From NCBI GenBank assembly GCA_022592435.1, contig JABYQS010000108.1, positions 1-64,000 of the forward strand: a stretch of DNA of 64,000 nucleotides, in the 5' to 3' direction. A program made the translations under genes and the position numbers. Position 1 is the first letter of the stretch; every line of letters starts with the position of its first letter. The notes beneath the pieces were generated by a model, which searched no databases, had not been told where the DNA came from, and saw nothing but the letters and a program-made list of their open reading frames with translations. This document shows, in pieces, positions 1 to 11,305 of this stretch. Origin of the DNA: Cerioporus squamosus (taxonomy: Eukaryota > Basidiomycota > Agaricomycetes > Polyporales > Polyporaceae).

Positions 1-3000
1 TGACTGGTCGTGTACTTAGCTCACCCGTCCTCGACTCCTTCGCCGCGTAAGTTCCAGTGCTCTCGCACCACTGCTCCGGTTTACTCACTGTCACTCGATG
101 TCTAGCGCGATGTCTAGACGATCGGCGCAGCCGACCTCGCCGTGTACAGCAGCTGTGGTGAGTCCAGTCGACGTGTCGTGCGTGTTCTCCAGAGCGAAGC
201 AGCAGCGTGCGAGAGAGCGGGACCAGGATGAAGAGAGCGAGTTCGCACCTATGCGTACCAGTACGTACTTCGGCGTGTTGTTACGCCCGACTGTCGAGCC
301 GGCCCCAGCAAATGCGGCATGCCGACGACCGCACGCGTCGAGCTTGTTCCCGTCGTACGAGGAAGGCCTGTGGAGCTCCGGGGTGTCCTGCGGTAGTGCG
401 CGTGTGCGTGTGTGTCCGTAGGTACCGGCTGCGATCAGATTCGAAGGGAAAGAGGGTGGCGGTCGTCCGTCCGAACGTTGATGAGAACGCGTCCTTGGTG
501 GTATTTGAGAACCAGTCCGTTCGGCGCGCGGCTGGTACCGTCCGATAGCAATTGCTCGGCGCAATCTTGGGTGCGTGTTAGCACGTGGTAGCATGACTGT
601 ACGTTGATATGTTTGCAAAATACTCACCTGGAACGGACGAACGTCCACATGGTGCCTTGTAGGCACCATTTTCGCTACTCTCAGGCTATCGCGTGGGTGC
701 TTCAAGGGTTACCGAGGGCGTAGCAATGGTCGTCCGGGCTGCGTGCCCTGGCGACGAGTTATTGGGTATGGGCGCATATGGTGACCGAGATGGCTTTGTT
801 CGCGAAGTACTCACCTCGGGTAGACGAAAGTCTACGTGCTGCCCTGTAGGCGCCATCGCCGCTGGACTTAACCTATCTCGTGCGTATTCCAAGGGCTGCC
901 GAGGGCGTACCGAAGGTCTTCCGGGCTGCGTGAGTGCCAATGCCCTGTCGAGGAGTGTGTCGGTATGGGCGCATATGGTAGTAACCGAGACGGCTTTGCT
1001 CGATTGCTATGCAGCCAAAGTCCAGCAGAGCAGCCAGTATCGTCTATGCAGTACAGCGCAGACGAGGGTTCACAGGGGGCGGATTGACGCACTTGCCATG
1101 GAAAGAGCGCGAATGTGGGACACTCACCGAAAACGCACGCGAAGCTCCTCTAGACCGGACGATGCGGAGAGAGGCGATGGGAGGCGGACGACGGAGAAGC
1201 GTGCTTGAAAGATGCGGAAGGGCGCGGCTTTGAGGCGTCGAACGCGTGCCAGAGGGAGCTGCGGGGGTGTCGCGAGAAGGGAGGCAGGAGAGAGCGCGGT
1301 GGGACACGACCGAGAGGCGCAAGCGAGAACGAGAGGAGAGCGGGGTTGGGAAGAGAGCGCGACGGCGGGAAACACGACCAAGCACAGAGGAGCGACAGAC
1401 GAGGGCGGCGGGCGACAGCTTGAGAGTCTCTAGATGAGAGGGGGAGTGGACGCAGCTGGGAGACGCGTCCGAGTCGCGAACACGATCGCGCCGTGGAGCG
1501 ATCCGTCGCCCGGTCCGTCGACGCGACGCGCTGGCGCTTGCGAACATGTCGCGCTTGCCCCGGAAAGGGTATGTTTGTCGACTCGTCCACTCCTGGGATC
1601 TGAGCCAAGATCCAACTCTGTCCTCGATCGCCTCTCGTCCGTCAATGAGAAGACGCGAGAGCCTGCGGGGCCAGCACGCGCCTTCTCCGTAGCCATCGCG
1701 ACTCCCCGTCCCTTGTATTCCCTTTCTCGTCGCACCAAACCCCGTCCCGCACGCCAGTCCGCTGGGTCACCCAAGCAGCGACTATCGTGACGCTATCCTC
1801 GAAGATCTGCGTCCTTTGTGCTCAGAACCCCCGCTGCGTAATTTTCACGTACACTCCGCCGTCGACAACGCTCGGCCCACATGCGCGCGTACACTCGCCT
1901 CAGGCTAGTCCTTCTGATGTGCTCCTCTGCCCGCGACACGTTTGATGGTATCGGGGCAGCCTTGTCTTCGTTCTCACCAGCTGCAGGAGAGCAGGCCCTA
2001 CGAGGTGAGTTGCGTCCCGGTGGCCCACATTTCTGACTAGGACCGCACCACATGAGCGGCCGTGAAACGCGATCGAACAGCAGCTCCAGAGGACGCTTGT
2101 TCCGGGAAGTGGGCCACGACTGAATGAAATACGCAGTGTATCCACACACAGGACAGGAAGTCGCCTCCTTCAACGCACAGCGTGGGTACGCATCAGCTCC
2201 TTGTACTTGGGATGACTTCACCAGGATGGCAAGTTGCACACCTTCGCTTCCCAAGGGCCATCTTGTATTCGCTGATAGCTCTCCACTTGCAGCCCCGAGC
2301 CCGTTCCATGCGCTGCCACCCTGCAGCCGCTTCCAGTATCACAGCCGGCACTTGCTTCTTCTAGCTTGACTCCTCGAGACTCAGGCCGCCGCTGCGCCGA
2401 GACACATAGTACGGTAACGTACCGCCCTCCGACTCCCGAGGTCTGGAGTCAGGACGCACATCCGACGTCAGCGCTGCCTGAACATCATTCTGCAGAACGT
2501 CCTTCATTCTCGCCCTTGCACAGGTTCAGGTTCACAGCGCAGTCTATGCCGCATCCGGCATGGTCGCTCTCCAGTGTTGAAGTAACGCCTGAGCAGAAAA
2601 TTCCCGGAGGTAAATCTGCAGCGGCGGGAAAACCATACTACGTGAGGCACGTACATATTTGTTCTCTTAATTATTGACCGCTGCTGCTAGCCTAGGCAGA
2701 ACGCTCTTCCGTCCCCGTGGCTCAGCCTGTCCTCGGTGCGGTGTATCCGCAGCTCCCGGCCTCGAGGTTACCGTTCGCGTTGGCCATCTACAGTGGGGTT
2801 AGGTCGTGTATCGATGGCTCGTTGCCAATCTCTCCGCACACAGCACACAGTACGAGTACGCTCAGGCTCGACATCCCGAGTTCCGGAGGAGCACCAAGAA
2901 CGCGTGGCCGACCTGGACACAGCGGGCCAGGTTCGCACTTCGCTTCGACTGGAGCGATCCGCTGGACTGTTCGGGCGCCCGAGCGGCTCCGCTGGTGTAA

Positions 3001-4547
3001 CGAACTGTTGCGTGCTGGGGAGCAGGGACAGGGACGGGGACGGAGGTGAGCTTCTAGCGTTCTGACCGGTTTTCGCGTGCATGCTCGTGCAGGGCGGATG
3101 TCTCCAACGGAGCCTCATGACAGATCTAACCAGAGCTCTGTTCTTACGGTCGGGTCGCCGACGTCTGCTGCGGGGGCCGTTCGACAATCCGCGGTGAGCT
3201 CTGTCATGTCTCCCTTCGTAAGCTCGGCGTGGTTTGCATGACTTGACGCATCTGCGGCGGACCGACCGCTCTCAGTCTCCTCCATCCCCATATGGGGACC
3301 ATAACCATGAACTCTCACCGTAGTCACTAACGTTCCCAAGCCTCGACGCCCGCGCAGCTGCACCCCGGGCCACCGCACGCCCCCTACGAGGTGCGTTCCG
3401 CTGATCTGCTCAAGAATGATCATCCACCCGTCCGCTGACCGCCGCTCAAGTCTCGCAAACGAGCCCATCCCCTCGCGAATCACACACGGCCTGCACTTGG
3501 TCGACCTTGAGGGTTCGGCTCGCCCGGAGGTGCACACACATGCGCCCACAACGGAGTCCGTGCAGCGTGCTCGGCACCGGTGGCGCTCGTTCTCGTTTTC
3601 GTTCGCCTCGACACCCAGACTGGCACCTGCATGCGTGGGCACTAAGTACGTGTACGTGTACGTCTTCTTCTCCGTGATCCGCATGCTTCGACCGCTGATT
3701 TTTTTTTCTTGCGATAACGAGGTGTGTACGGTGTGGGCGAGGTGACCGTGCTGCGCTCTGGATCTCTGGTGCGTCGAGTCACCAATAACCTTGTGAGAGT
3801 GCCAGTACTGGTGTCTGCCTACCTCCTGCAGGTGCCCTCCTGGTTATTCCAGACTCACGTACTTATTCCTCCGTCCCATCTCCGCCTGCCCGCTACAGCC
3901 TCCATGACCCCAAGCAGTGGAGCACCGATTCGTGCAAAACGCGGTCACGTGTAGAACGCGGGTAATACTTCGGAAGTTCGGTTGACATCGGTCGATCGCG
4001 TCGCGTCGGTCGATGACGCGTGACGTATCGGACGCTTCTTCTCCGGTGAACACAGACAACTCGTGAGTGCGGTACTTATTGCATGCTGCTTCTTGAGTTG
4101 GTGCGCTTACTAGTACTGTTCTTGCTGCAGTGACGGTGTTTGTTTAACGATTGATGGCGACTCGGCTCTGGTCTGTGACATGTGAGACGTCGTGCCGGTG
4201 CTCTGTTGGAGAGGGTATAGACTAACAAACAGGTGTCACCCAAAGAGACGAAGGGGATAACCATTATTGCTTCTCCGGTGCAGGCCATGTCCTTGTCTCT
4301 CCACACCTGCTTGAGCATCATGCTTCCGCAACAATGCTGTCCTCGGGGACCACGACTCGGATCGTGGCCTGCTACATCTGGTTCGCAGATCTTGTGCTGC
4401 GCGAGAAAAACAACCCTGCTGCTCCCCAAAATAACCCGATGTCGTTCTGGACGGAATAGATGACGCACCACGCAGTTGAACGTTCAGGCGCGGCAACACT
4501 CCTCCGCTCGTACAACAGATTCCCCAAAAGCATACAAGACACCGTAT
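1..4547. other. Stretch without a supportable gene
   Basis: Open frames up to about 200 codons overlap on both strands, but none shows a recognisable domain, a consistent splice pattern or a low-complexity-free core. From about 1080 to 1440 the plus strand is strongly purine-rich, which produces long Arg/Ser/Pro-rich false frames on the minus strand. The only structured element is the diverged tandem duplication at 621-1005. A lineage-specific small secreted protein or non-coding RNA could still be hidden here. Confidence 0.5.
621..1005. repeat. Diverged tandem duplication, two units of about 190 bases
   Basis: Unit 1 begins near 621 and unit 2 near 808. Both start with TACTCACCT, carry a short inverted repeat within the next 25 bases, then TGTAGGC, a GCCGAGGGCGTA- or ACCGAGGGCGTA-like block, a CCGGGCTGCGTG block, TATGGGCGCATATGGT, and end with ACCGAGA-GGCTTTG. 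The spacing of matching blocks drifts from 187 to 199 bases because of small indels. Identity is perhaps 70-75 percent, so the duplication is old. No coding frame is shared convincingly by the two units. Confidence 0.8.
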
Positions 4548-4621
4548 TGGCCAACGCCGGGATCGAACCGACGACCTTGGCGTTATTAGCACCACGCTCT
4601 AACCAACTGAGCTAGTCGGCC
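4548..4621 (-). tRNA. tRNA-Ile (anticodon AAT)
   Basis: A 74-base cloverleaf on the minus strand. The acceptor stem is GGCCGAC/GTTGGCC with discriminator A. The anticodon stem TGGTG/CGCCA encloses the loop CTAATAA, which gives anticodon AAT. The B-box GGTTCGATCC is intact and there is no intron. It is identical to the copy at 10175-10248, which lies in the opposite orientation. Confidence 0.97.
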
Positions 4622-5127
4622 AACGGATAGGTACAAGCTGCGTCATCCTCGAGGCTCGAGGGGCCACACTAAGTATGTGCGGGAGCAAAGGGCTTCGCCT
4701 GGCCTCTCTCCCGCATACTGTAGTACTCTAACCTCCATTGCTTGGAGAACCAAGGGAGGATTGGAATATCCATCAGAGTCAGATTGCATGCCCAAAATTC
4801 CCCGCGAGTATGCGGGCTTGAGTTCTTACAGCAGCAAAGACTGCGCACGGTATTCCACAAGAAGGGCCAGGCATCCGGGTCCGTAAAACATGAAAAAGGA
4901 CTCCGCCGAGGCTGACGCAGATAGCGCCACTCAGACATATGCAGAGAAACAAGGGCAGCGCAGACGTGAGAACCAGCTGCAACCCGCGTGAGTGTCCTCC
5001 TGAAATCATGGACGGCGGTTGGATGCGGGGGAGAGGGATGCGCTCGTTCAGACACGGGTGGCGGCAGCACGGACTGTATGCAATGTCTCGTATTAGATTA
5101 GCATAAGATATGAGTGTATATGATAGT
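4622..5127. other. Intergenic
   Basis: The sequence between the tRNA-Ile and the stop codon of the conserved gene at 5128. I see only short, unconserved frames. It should hold the 3' untranslated region of the minus-strand gene that ends at 5128. Confidence 0.5.
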
Positions 5128-6476
5128 CTACGAGCAACGGAGGACGTCACGACCGCGCTCTCGTAGAGTTCGCTGGAGGCCTGCAGACGAGGAGCGGGGG
5201 TCTGTGCGCGTGCGTGGCGAGCCGGTGGTCACGGTCATCACGCGCTTCTCTGCGGGGAACGTATTGGTGGCCTGGCTGCTTGGCGGTGCCTGCGGGTGCA
5301 TACGGTCAGAACGACACAAAGGTGGTCGGTGACAGGACGTACCGAGAGACGACTCTTGATTCTCCGTAACATGGAGTCCAAACGAGCCGACGAGGTACCC
5401 TTGGTATGAGCGCCTGTCTGCTGCACGGATGAAGGGCCGGCTGAAGGCGACGAGGAGGCCTCCTGAGAGGTATCAGGGGAGGGCTCACTGGACGACTCGA
5501 CGGTGTTCGTGACAGGGTTCGCGAGTGCAGGCTCGATGAGGCCAATAAGCCGTTCAACCTCCGCCGCCTGCTTCAGCAGGTCAGCAGGTGCGCTCCGCCC
5601 GCTGGTCCTCTGCCGAGCTTGCGACTGAGGGGCCTTCTGCGACGCAACCGCCTTCTGTGGGTACCACTGTCGCTCGAGCTGCTTGCCACGGAGCACGATG
5701 TCCCTCAGGGCGCTCCGGAGTGATGGGACCAGGGATGAGAACGGCATGCGGTTGATCTCCATGCTAGGTCGGCAGATGTACGTCCAGTCTGTCATCGGTG
5801 AAAAAAGGAGGGGATCGGATGGAGCAGAGAATGAGGAGACTGCAGGAGACAAACATTACTGAAAGGCGTACACACCAGACAAGACCCAGTCGTCAGCCAA
5901 CGGTTCCTCCTCCGCCTTGAACACTATCCGCGGCTGCCCGTCCTTCCCCTTCTCAACAGTGGCGCCCCGCGCAGCGACGAGCGAGATCGCGGTCTTGAGC
6001 TTGTTGTGGACGTTCACCCGGAGGACCCTGCCACCTGTACTCTTCGAGGCCACGTTCATGAGCGACATGCTCACGCGACCATTCACCGACTGTTCGTCCT
6101 GCACATGCGAGTTGCGTATGGGCGCGGTCGCAAACGGAGGGTTGGGGAATACCGTCGCGGGCCTCTCAAGAAGGCCCTTGGGAACGGCGCGGATAGAGAA
6201 GCCGGGGTATGTCCGCCATGGAAAGGCTCTTGCGAACTGAGTAGGAGTAAAGTCTAGCGCAGGGTGCGAGGGGTCTAGCACACGATTCTTTGCAGGAGGT
6301 TTATTGGCATGAGCAAGCTGGTTGATGCTTCCCGGCGTGGTGCGCTTGAACTGCCCGTGTAGTCAGAACGTCCGTCCTCTTCGTAAAACAGACAGGGAGA
6401 AAATGACGACACGCACCCGTACAGACTTTATACCATGGCTTTTGGGCAGCTGGCTCAGCTCAAGACATTTCTGCAT
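5128..6476 (-). CDS. Conserved protein of unknown function, weakly RnpA-like core
   Basis: Four-exon model on the minus strand: 6476-6417, 6350-5876, 5788-5343 and 5289-5128, with GT-AG introns of 66, 87 and 53 bases, giving about 380 residues. The second exon holds a compact domain with RVSMSLMN followed by a basic, asparagine-containing helix (HNKLKTAISLVAARG). That pattern recalls the bacterial RNase P protein and would fit a mitochondrial RNA-binding role, but this is a weak resemblance only. The C-terminal third is Ser/Pro/Gln-rich and probably disordered. The frame is closed from exon 2 to the stop. The first exon is uncertain: alternative donors at 6422 or directly after an ATG at 6436 also keep phase. 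Confidence 0.6.
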
Positions 6477-6588
6477 GACATGGATGGCAAGCCAGATGGA
6501 AGCGGAGAGGCAAAGGCGGTTACGCGCGAGTCGGAGCGGAATCACGATCAGCTCTTCGGCAAAACGAAACCCTCAAACTGTCCCTCCA

Positions 6589-6659
6589 TGCATTAAGGGG
6601 GAATCGAACCCCCGGCGGGTCGATGGCAACGACCCAGGTTACCACTACCCCATTAATGC
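6589..6659 (-). tRNA. tRNA-Gly (anticodon GCC)
   Basis: A 71-base cloverleaf on the minus strand. The acceptor stem is GCATTAA/TTAATGC with discriminator A. The anticodon stem GGTCG/CGACC encloses TTGCCAT, giving GCC. The T arm GGGGG-TTCGATT-CCCCC is perfect. There is no intron. It lies between the start of the 5128-6476 gene and the 3' end of the FHA gene. Confidence 0.95.
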
Positions 6660-6821
6660 CTTAGATCCGGCCGATCCGGGTGCATAGTATGATTTTGTAT
6701 TATTGTCATGTCATGCATTGGTTCGAGTCCTACTCAACAAGTCCCTCCGGCCAGGAGGTAGTCATACAAGCAACAGTACACCAAACATATTCAATGAGCA
6801 TAAACACGTTCAAAGTCATAA

Positions 6822-9800
6822 TCAGGCCCTCGTCGTCCTCGTCCTGCTCGCGCGAGTCTTCGTCGCAGGCGGGGGCGCACTGGGTTCCTCACTCGCATCC
6901 ACCGTGACTGCGCTCTTGCCCGCACCCTTCCCAGCTGCGCTCCGCGAGCCCTTGCCCCGACTCTTGGCACCAACAGTCGTCGCCTCGTCAGCCTCCTCCT
7001 CTGCGCCCGGCTCCGGGGTGTTCTCCTTATCCTCGGGAATGGCAGGCTCAGCATTCGAACTGGCCGCAGCAGCCCGCGTACGAGTTGCCCCCCGAGCGGC
7101 CGGCGTCGGGGTGCTCCGGGGAACGGGAGTGCGCCTAGCACGGCTTGTGCGCGGAGCTGCAGGCTGCTCTGCCTCATTGTCGTCCGCAGGGACAGTCTCC
7201 TCCGCCTCCTCCTGCTTCACGGGAATCTTGCTGCGCCCCCCACGTCGAGGACGTCCGGCCGGAGCGTCCTGCGAGAGGGAATCGAGCGGGTCGTCGTCGT
7301 TCTCGTCTTCCGTGACGTCGATAGGCTTTGCACGCGTTCCGCGGCGAGCTGTGGTCTTGGACGCTCCAGCGGCTGGAGTAGGTGTCTTCGCTCGCGTCTT
7401 ACGAGCGGGCTTGGTATCATTGGAGGCAGTCTCGTCGTGCTGAGACGACGTCGTGGAGGAGTCCGTTGCTTGGCGCGTGCGCCGGGTGGTCCGCGCAGGG
7501 GCAGGATCCGGCGCAACCTCCGCTTCGTCATCGTCATCCTTCGGCTCCTCTGCAATGGTAGACTTGGTAGCCTTCCCTCGAGTAGCCCTTGGTATCTGTG
7601 TAACGTGTTTAGAGCTACATCCGTAATGGATGGTTGAGCTGCATACCTGGGTGACAGCACCATCAGCAGTACGCGCTCTCGTCCTCCGCGCAGTGCGATT
7701 ATCCTCCACGGCTTCCGCCTCTAAAGCGTCCGCGGCGACCTGAGACCCTGCGCGCGTACTCTTGGCGGGGGCAGATTGGGGAACCGGCGTGCGTCGAATC
7801 CGAGCAGCGGGTGTCCTCTTGCCGCGTGCATTTCGTGCAGGAAGCTCCTCCACAGGTTCATCTTCCTCGTTCTTATCCTTGTCGTCAGCAACTGGCACGG
7901 GCTCTTCGGTAGGCGGTGCGCGGTAACCTGCGGGGGTCCTTAGCATCTCTTGGACGCCTTCCAGATGGGGGGTCTCTATCGCGGCTTGAGGCTGTAGTCG
8001 GAACATCTCCCGCACGCCAGCTAGCACAGGGGTACCCGCGTTACCCTGTGGACGACTGAAGAGGTGACGCAGGTCGGACATGCGCGGGGTGTTCGCGGCA
8101 GGTTGAGTGGGCAGCTCGGGCTCCTCCTCGTCATCCTGCATTTCCTCGTCTTCTTCAATCAGAATACGCGAGGGCCTGTGGGTGCTTGCGTGATGGGGTG
8201 CCAGCAGCGAGAAGCCACCCTCCCGTTTGCGCGGGCTCAGACTGAGACTTTGCCTGCCGAGACTCTGGCGCTGCTTGACACCCTCGACCATCTGCTGCAT
8301 GCGGGCGAGGAGCACGGCAGTATCCTCCTCCTCCTCTACCTTGCTGACGGACGCGGAGGACGAGGTCGCAGTTGACGTCGACTCCTGCGCGGACGAGGTC
8401 GTCGAGGATGATTCGCCTGGCTGAGAGAAGTCCGGAGTAGGCACGGACGCAAGAGACGGAAAGAGCATGCGCCTTGAGCCTGGTGTCTGACCCTTGAAGA
8501 AGTTGTCGGGTGTGGCGACCGCGGATCGTCTACGTGCTCGAATAGCCTCCAAATTCATGTCAGCGCGATCCGCCATCATTGAGAGAGAGAGACGACTCAC
8601 CTCCCGCTCCTCTTCAGAGAGCTTTTCTCTCTTCACAGGCGACCGCGGCGTCGACGTGGATGGATCAAGAGAGCTGCTCGATCGGACACCATCCTCCTCC
8701 TTGACTGGGGCGGGGACCTCAATCTCATTGACTTTCCAAGGCGCTACTAGACGCACGCGGCGCGGACCATCGTCTGGAACCACTCCAACGCCTAGGGAGA
8801 GACGAGGCTGGCGAGCGGTTCTGAGTATCTGAGGAGTCATGAATTGACCAAGAGGGCGCGACGCCTCCTCCTGTTCCTCTTGCGCGGCTTCATAGCCGTA
8901 ACCTTGACCATCTTCGTAGTGCTGTTCTTCGTCAAGCTCCATCTCCTCTGCCTCGCCTTCATCTCCCGCGTATTCCTCCGCGTCTTCATCCGCAAGCACT
9001 GGCTCTTGCTCTTCCTCCTTGGGCTGCTAGCTGTGAGCATATGTCAATGCCAGAGCTCGAATGAACACACCTCAACTGATAGGCCGGTGAACGCCCAGCC
9101 GAGGCTGCCCTTTACGATGTCCAGGCTCTTCCGCCAGCCCGACACTGCTTGCTGTCCTTCCGGAGGTGGAATCTCCTGCACTTCATCGTCGCCTTCCTCC
9201 GCGATCACACCAATGGTTTCTTCTACCTCCTCTGCATCCTGTTCTTCCTCCTCAAGCTGTATGTCGCGTTGAATTGCCACCCGTTGGGCAGAGCGAATAA
9301 GTACCGCGCGATGGAGGGACGGGCGCGGCCGACGCCTGACGGGTGTGACCGGATACTGCGGCATAGATGGCAAGGGAAGCGGTAGTACTGGCTCTGGCTC
9401 TACTTCGTCGAGGATGACCAGGTCCTTGTCCTCCTCGACGACGCGGGGCGTGTTGCTGTGCACCAGGACAATCTCTTCGTTCTCGCGCGCAAAAGGGGAA
9501 CGGATGGATGTCTGCAGTATCCGAAGGTTCTCGCGTGGGTCATGGCTAGGACGAGGAGTGAACACGTGCGCACTCGCGATCATCGAGAGGCGCAGTGGAC
9601 GACGAGCTCCGGCAGGCGTGGCTTGTGTGGGGGTATTGATGAGGGTAGGGCGCAGGTGCTTCGGCGGGTATGTGAAGCGGAACCGCTTCTTGTGGATCTC
9701 GATGACTGAGTTGTTCTGGAGAGGCACTGTGGTCGGTCCAGGTGCCGTAGCTGTCGCAGGGAAGAGCGGGGAGTCGTCCAGCAGCACCCCGTTCGTACCG

Positions 9801-10003
9801 AGCACAACTAAAAAGGCCTTCCTCTCAACGAAAGTGATCTTGGCATGGAGTCCGGAGACGGCAGGGTAGTAGAGGCGGAGAGAACAAGACTGGTCGCGTC
9901 CGATCGTCAGTTCCTCATCGTCGATAGGGTATGAGGTCACAACGGAGTCCGTCGAGCGCAGCAGAGACAGCGTTCCTAACCGGCCAACTTCGCTTGCGTC
10001 CAT
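6822..10003 (-). CDS. FHA-domain nuclear protein with Ki-67-like repeats
   Basis: Three exons, 10003-9071, 9026-7647 and 7595-6822, give 1,028 residues. The 51-base second intron is a multiple of three and stays open if retained; its GT-AG ends and the low-complexity flanks argue that it is spliced. Residues about 10-115 form an FHA domain with the phosphothreonine-binding core IGRD...RLYYPAVSGLHAKI. FHA domains bind phosphothreonine on partner proteins, usually in chromatin or checkpoint complexes. Around residues 625-690 three short units (SDLRHLF, GVREMF, GVQEMLRTP) resemble the core of the Ki-67 repeat. The rest is acidic or Lys/Arg/Thr/Pro-rich with many TP and SP sites, as in mitotic chromosome-surface proteins. 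The Ki-67 relation is inference; the FHA call is firm. Confidence 0.85.
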
Positions 10004-10174
10004 GTCGTGCAGGGGAGCAGCAATAACGTCTTAGAGACCCGTCGGGTCCGTCGATGGTGGCAGGAGGCAAGTTCAACTTCGCGCAGGCGCCAAACGACGC
10101 GTCTCAAACCCGTGACCGTGCAGCGAGTCCGCGTGCGGTGCACGTCTACTGTTCAATGTTTTACCCTCATGTAA

Positions 10175-10248
10175 GGCCGACTAGCTCAGTTGGTTAGAGC
10201 GTGGTGCTAATAACGCCAAGGTCGTCGGTTCGATCCCGGCGTTGGCCA
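10175..10248 (+). tRNA. tRNA-Ile (anticodon AAT), second copy
   Basis: A plus-strand copy identical over all 74 bases to the tRNA at 4548-4621, with the same stems, AAT anticodon and intact internal promoter boxes. It starts 171 bases upstream of the FHA gene start and points away from it. Flanking sequences of the two copies are not obviously alike, so only the gene body is conserved. Confidence 0.97.
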
Positions 10249-11305
10249 TGACGATGTAGAATCTCATTTTGACATGTCCCTGTCCAACAGCAACTTTTTC
10301 CACGAATGGAGGGTGGAGCAAGAACGCGCGGCGGTGAAGCGAGGTGTCGGCATTAAGTGGCCTCACCGAGCTAACCCACAAGAGAGGCGAGTGGCTGCAT
10401 AGTCATGAGCGATAAGTACACGAGGGAGACATGTACGAGTACATTGTACCCGGCGTTCAAGTGTAGCAGCCATCAGGGCGAGCTGCCACAAGCTGCTGTG
10501 CAAGCTACAGCTACATACACCACTGACCGCGTGCTTCGACCCTAAGTCTGAGTCGGTGGAGTCGATGCAAGAGGCCAAGCGTCCAAGTGGTCGGTAACCT
10601 CCACCGCCTCGACGAGACCTTCAAATCGCTCTTGCAGAAACTCTGCAGTAACCCAGGCAGTAGAAGGTCCGGGACTGGCTTTGTTCTACTGCCCGACGTT
10701 TCAGCCATAAGTACCGACCTGCATGGGCCATGCGTACTGGCACTGACAGTCACGCAAGCAAGCAGCCTTCTCTTACACGTCGTCGAGGGTAGCCAGATAT
10801 TCAGGGTCGACGGCGGGAAGCACCATGGGAGTGATAGGCTGACGACGCGGTACTCTGAGGAGGCCATTTATTAGCGATACGCACGTCATACATAGGAATC
10901 CGACCTACCTGGACACCAAACGTCCTACACTCTCGGCGAAGTTAGATGCGGCTCAAGAACAACAGGCACGGCGGACAGCTTGCGAGTGATGAGAGATAGA
11001 CCAATTCTGAAACGTGAAGGATGAGTCGATCGTGAGTGGTCCCGGTCAACCCGCATCTACGTGGAGGCGCAGATAAGAGTGGAGACCGATTGGGGCCCAT
11101 CTCTTGTATTAACATAGTCTGCGGGAAGGTCAGCGACATACATACTAGAGAGCAGCGAAGCTGCCAGCACGTCGAGAAATCGCCGACTGCCAACCTACCT
11201 CAGCCATAGTCAATAACCTGGGAAGTTCATCACCCAAAGGCAGCGGAGCAGACGTGGATTGGAGCGGAACTGTCGCATATGGAACAAGATATCAACACAG
11301 TACAT
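10249..11305. other. Intergenic, about 1 kb
   Basis: Two frames near 10.5-10.9 kb on opposite strands (about 95 and 118 codons) overlap each other and show no domain or splice context, so I do not call a gene. The right end should hold the 3' untranslated region of the WW-domain gene. Confidence 0.5.

Noticed and set aside
1124..1608. Arg/Ser/Pro-rich minus-strand frames that look like a disordered protein
   Set aside because: They result from a purine-rich plus strand; no start context or splice pattern supports a gene.
6718..6745. Possible extra tRNA because of GGTTCGAGTCC
   Set aside because: No acceptor or anticodon stem can be formed around it.
6703..7443. 246-codon plus-strand frame, hydrophobic Ala/Val/Leu-rich
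   Set aside because: Antisense shadow of the Lys/Arg/Thr/Pro-rich tail of the FHA protein.
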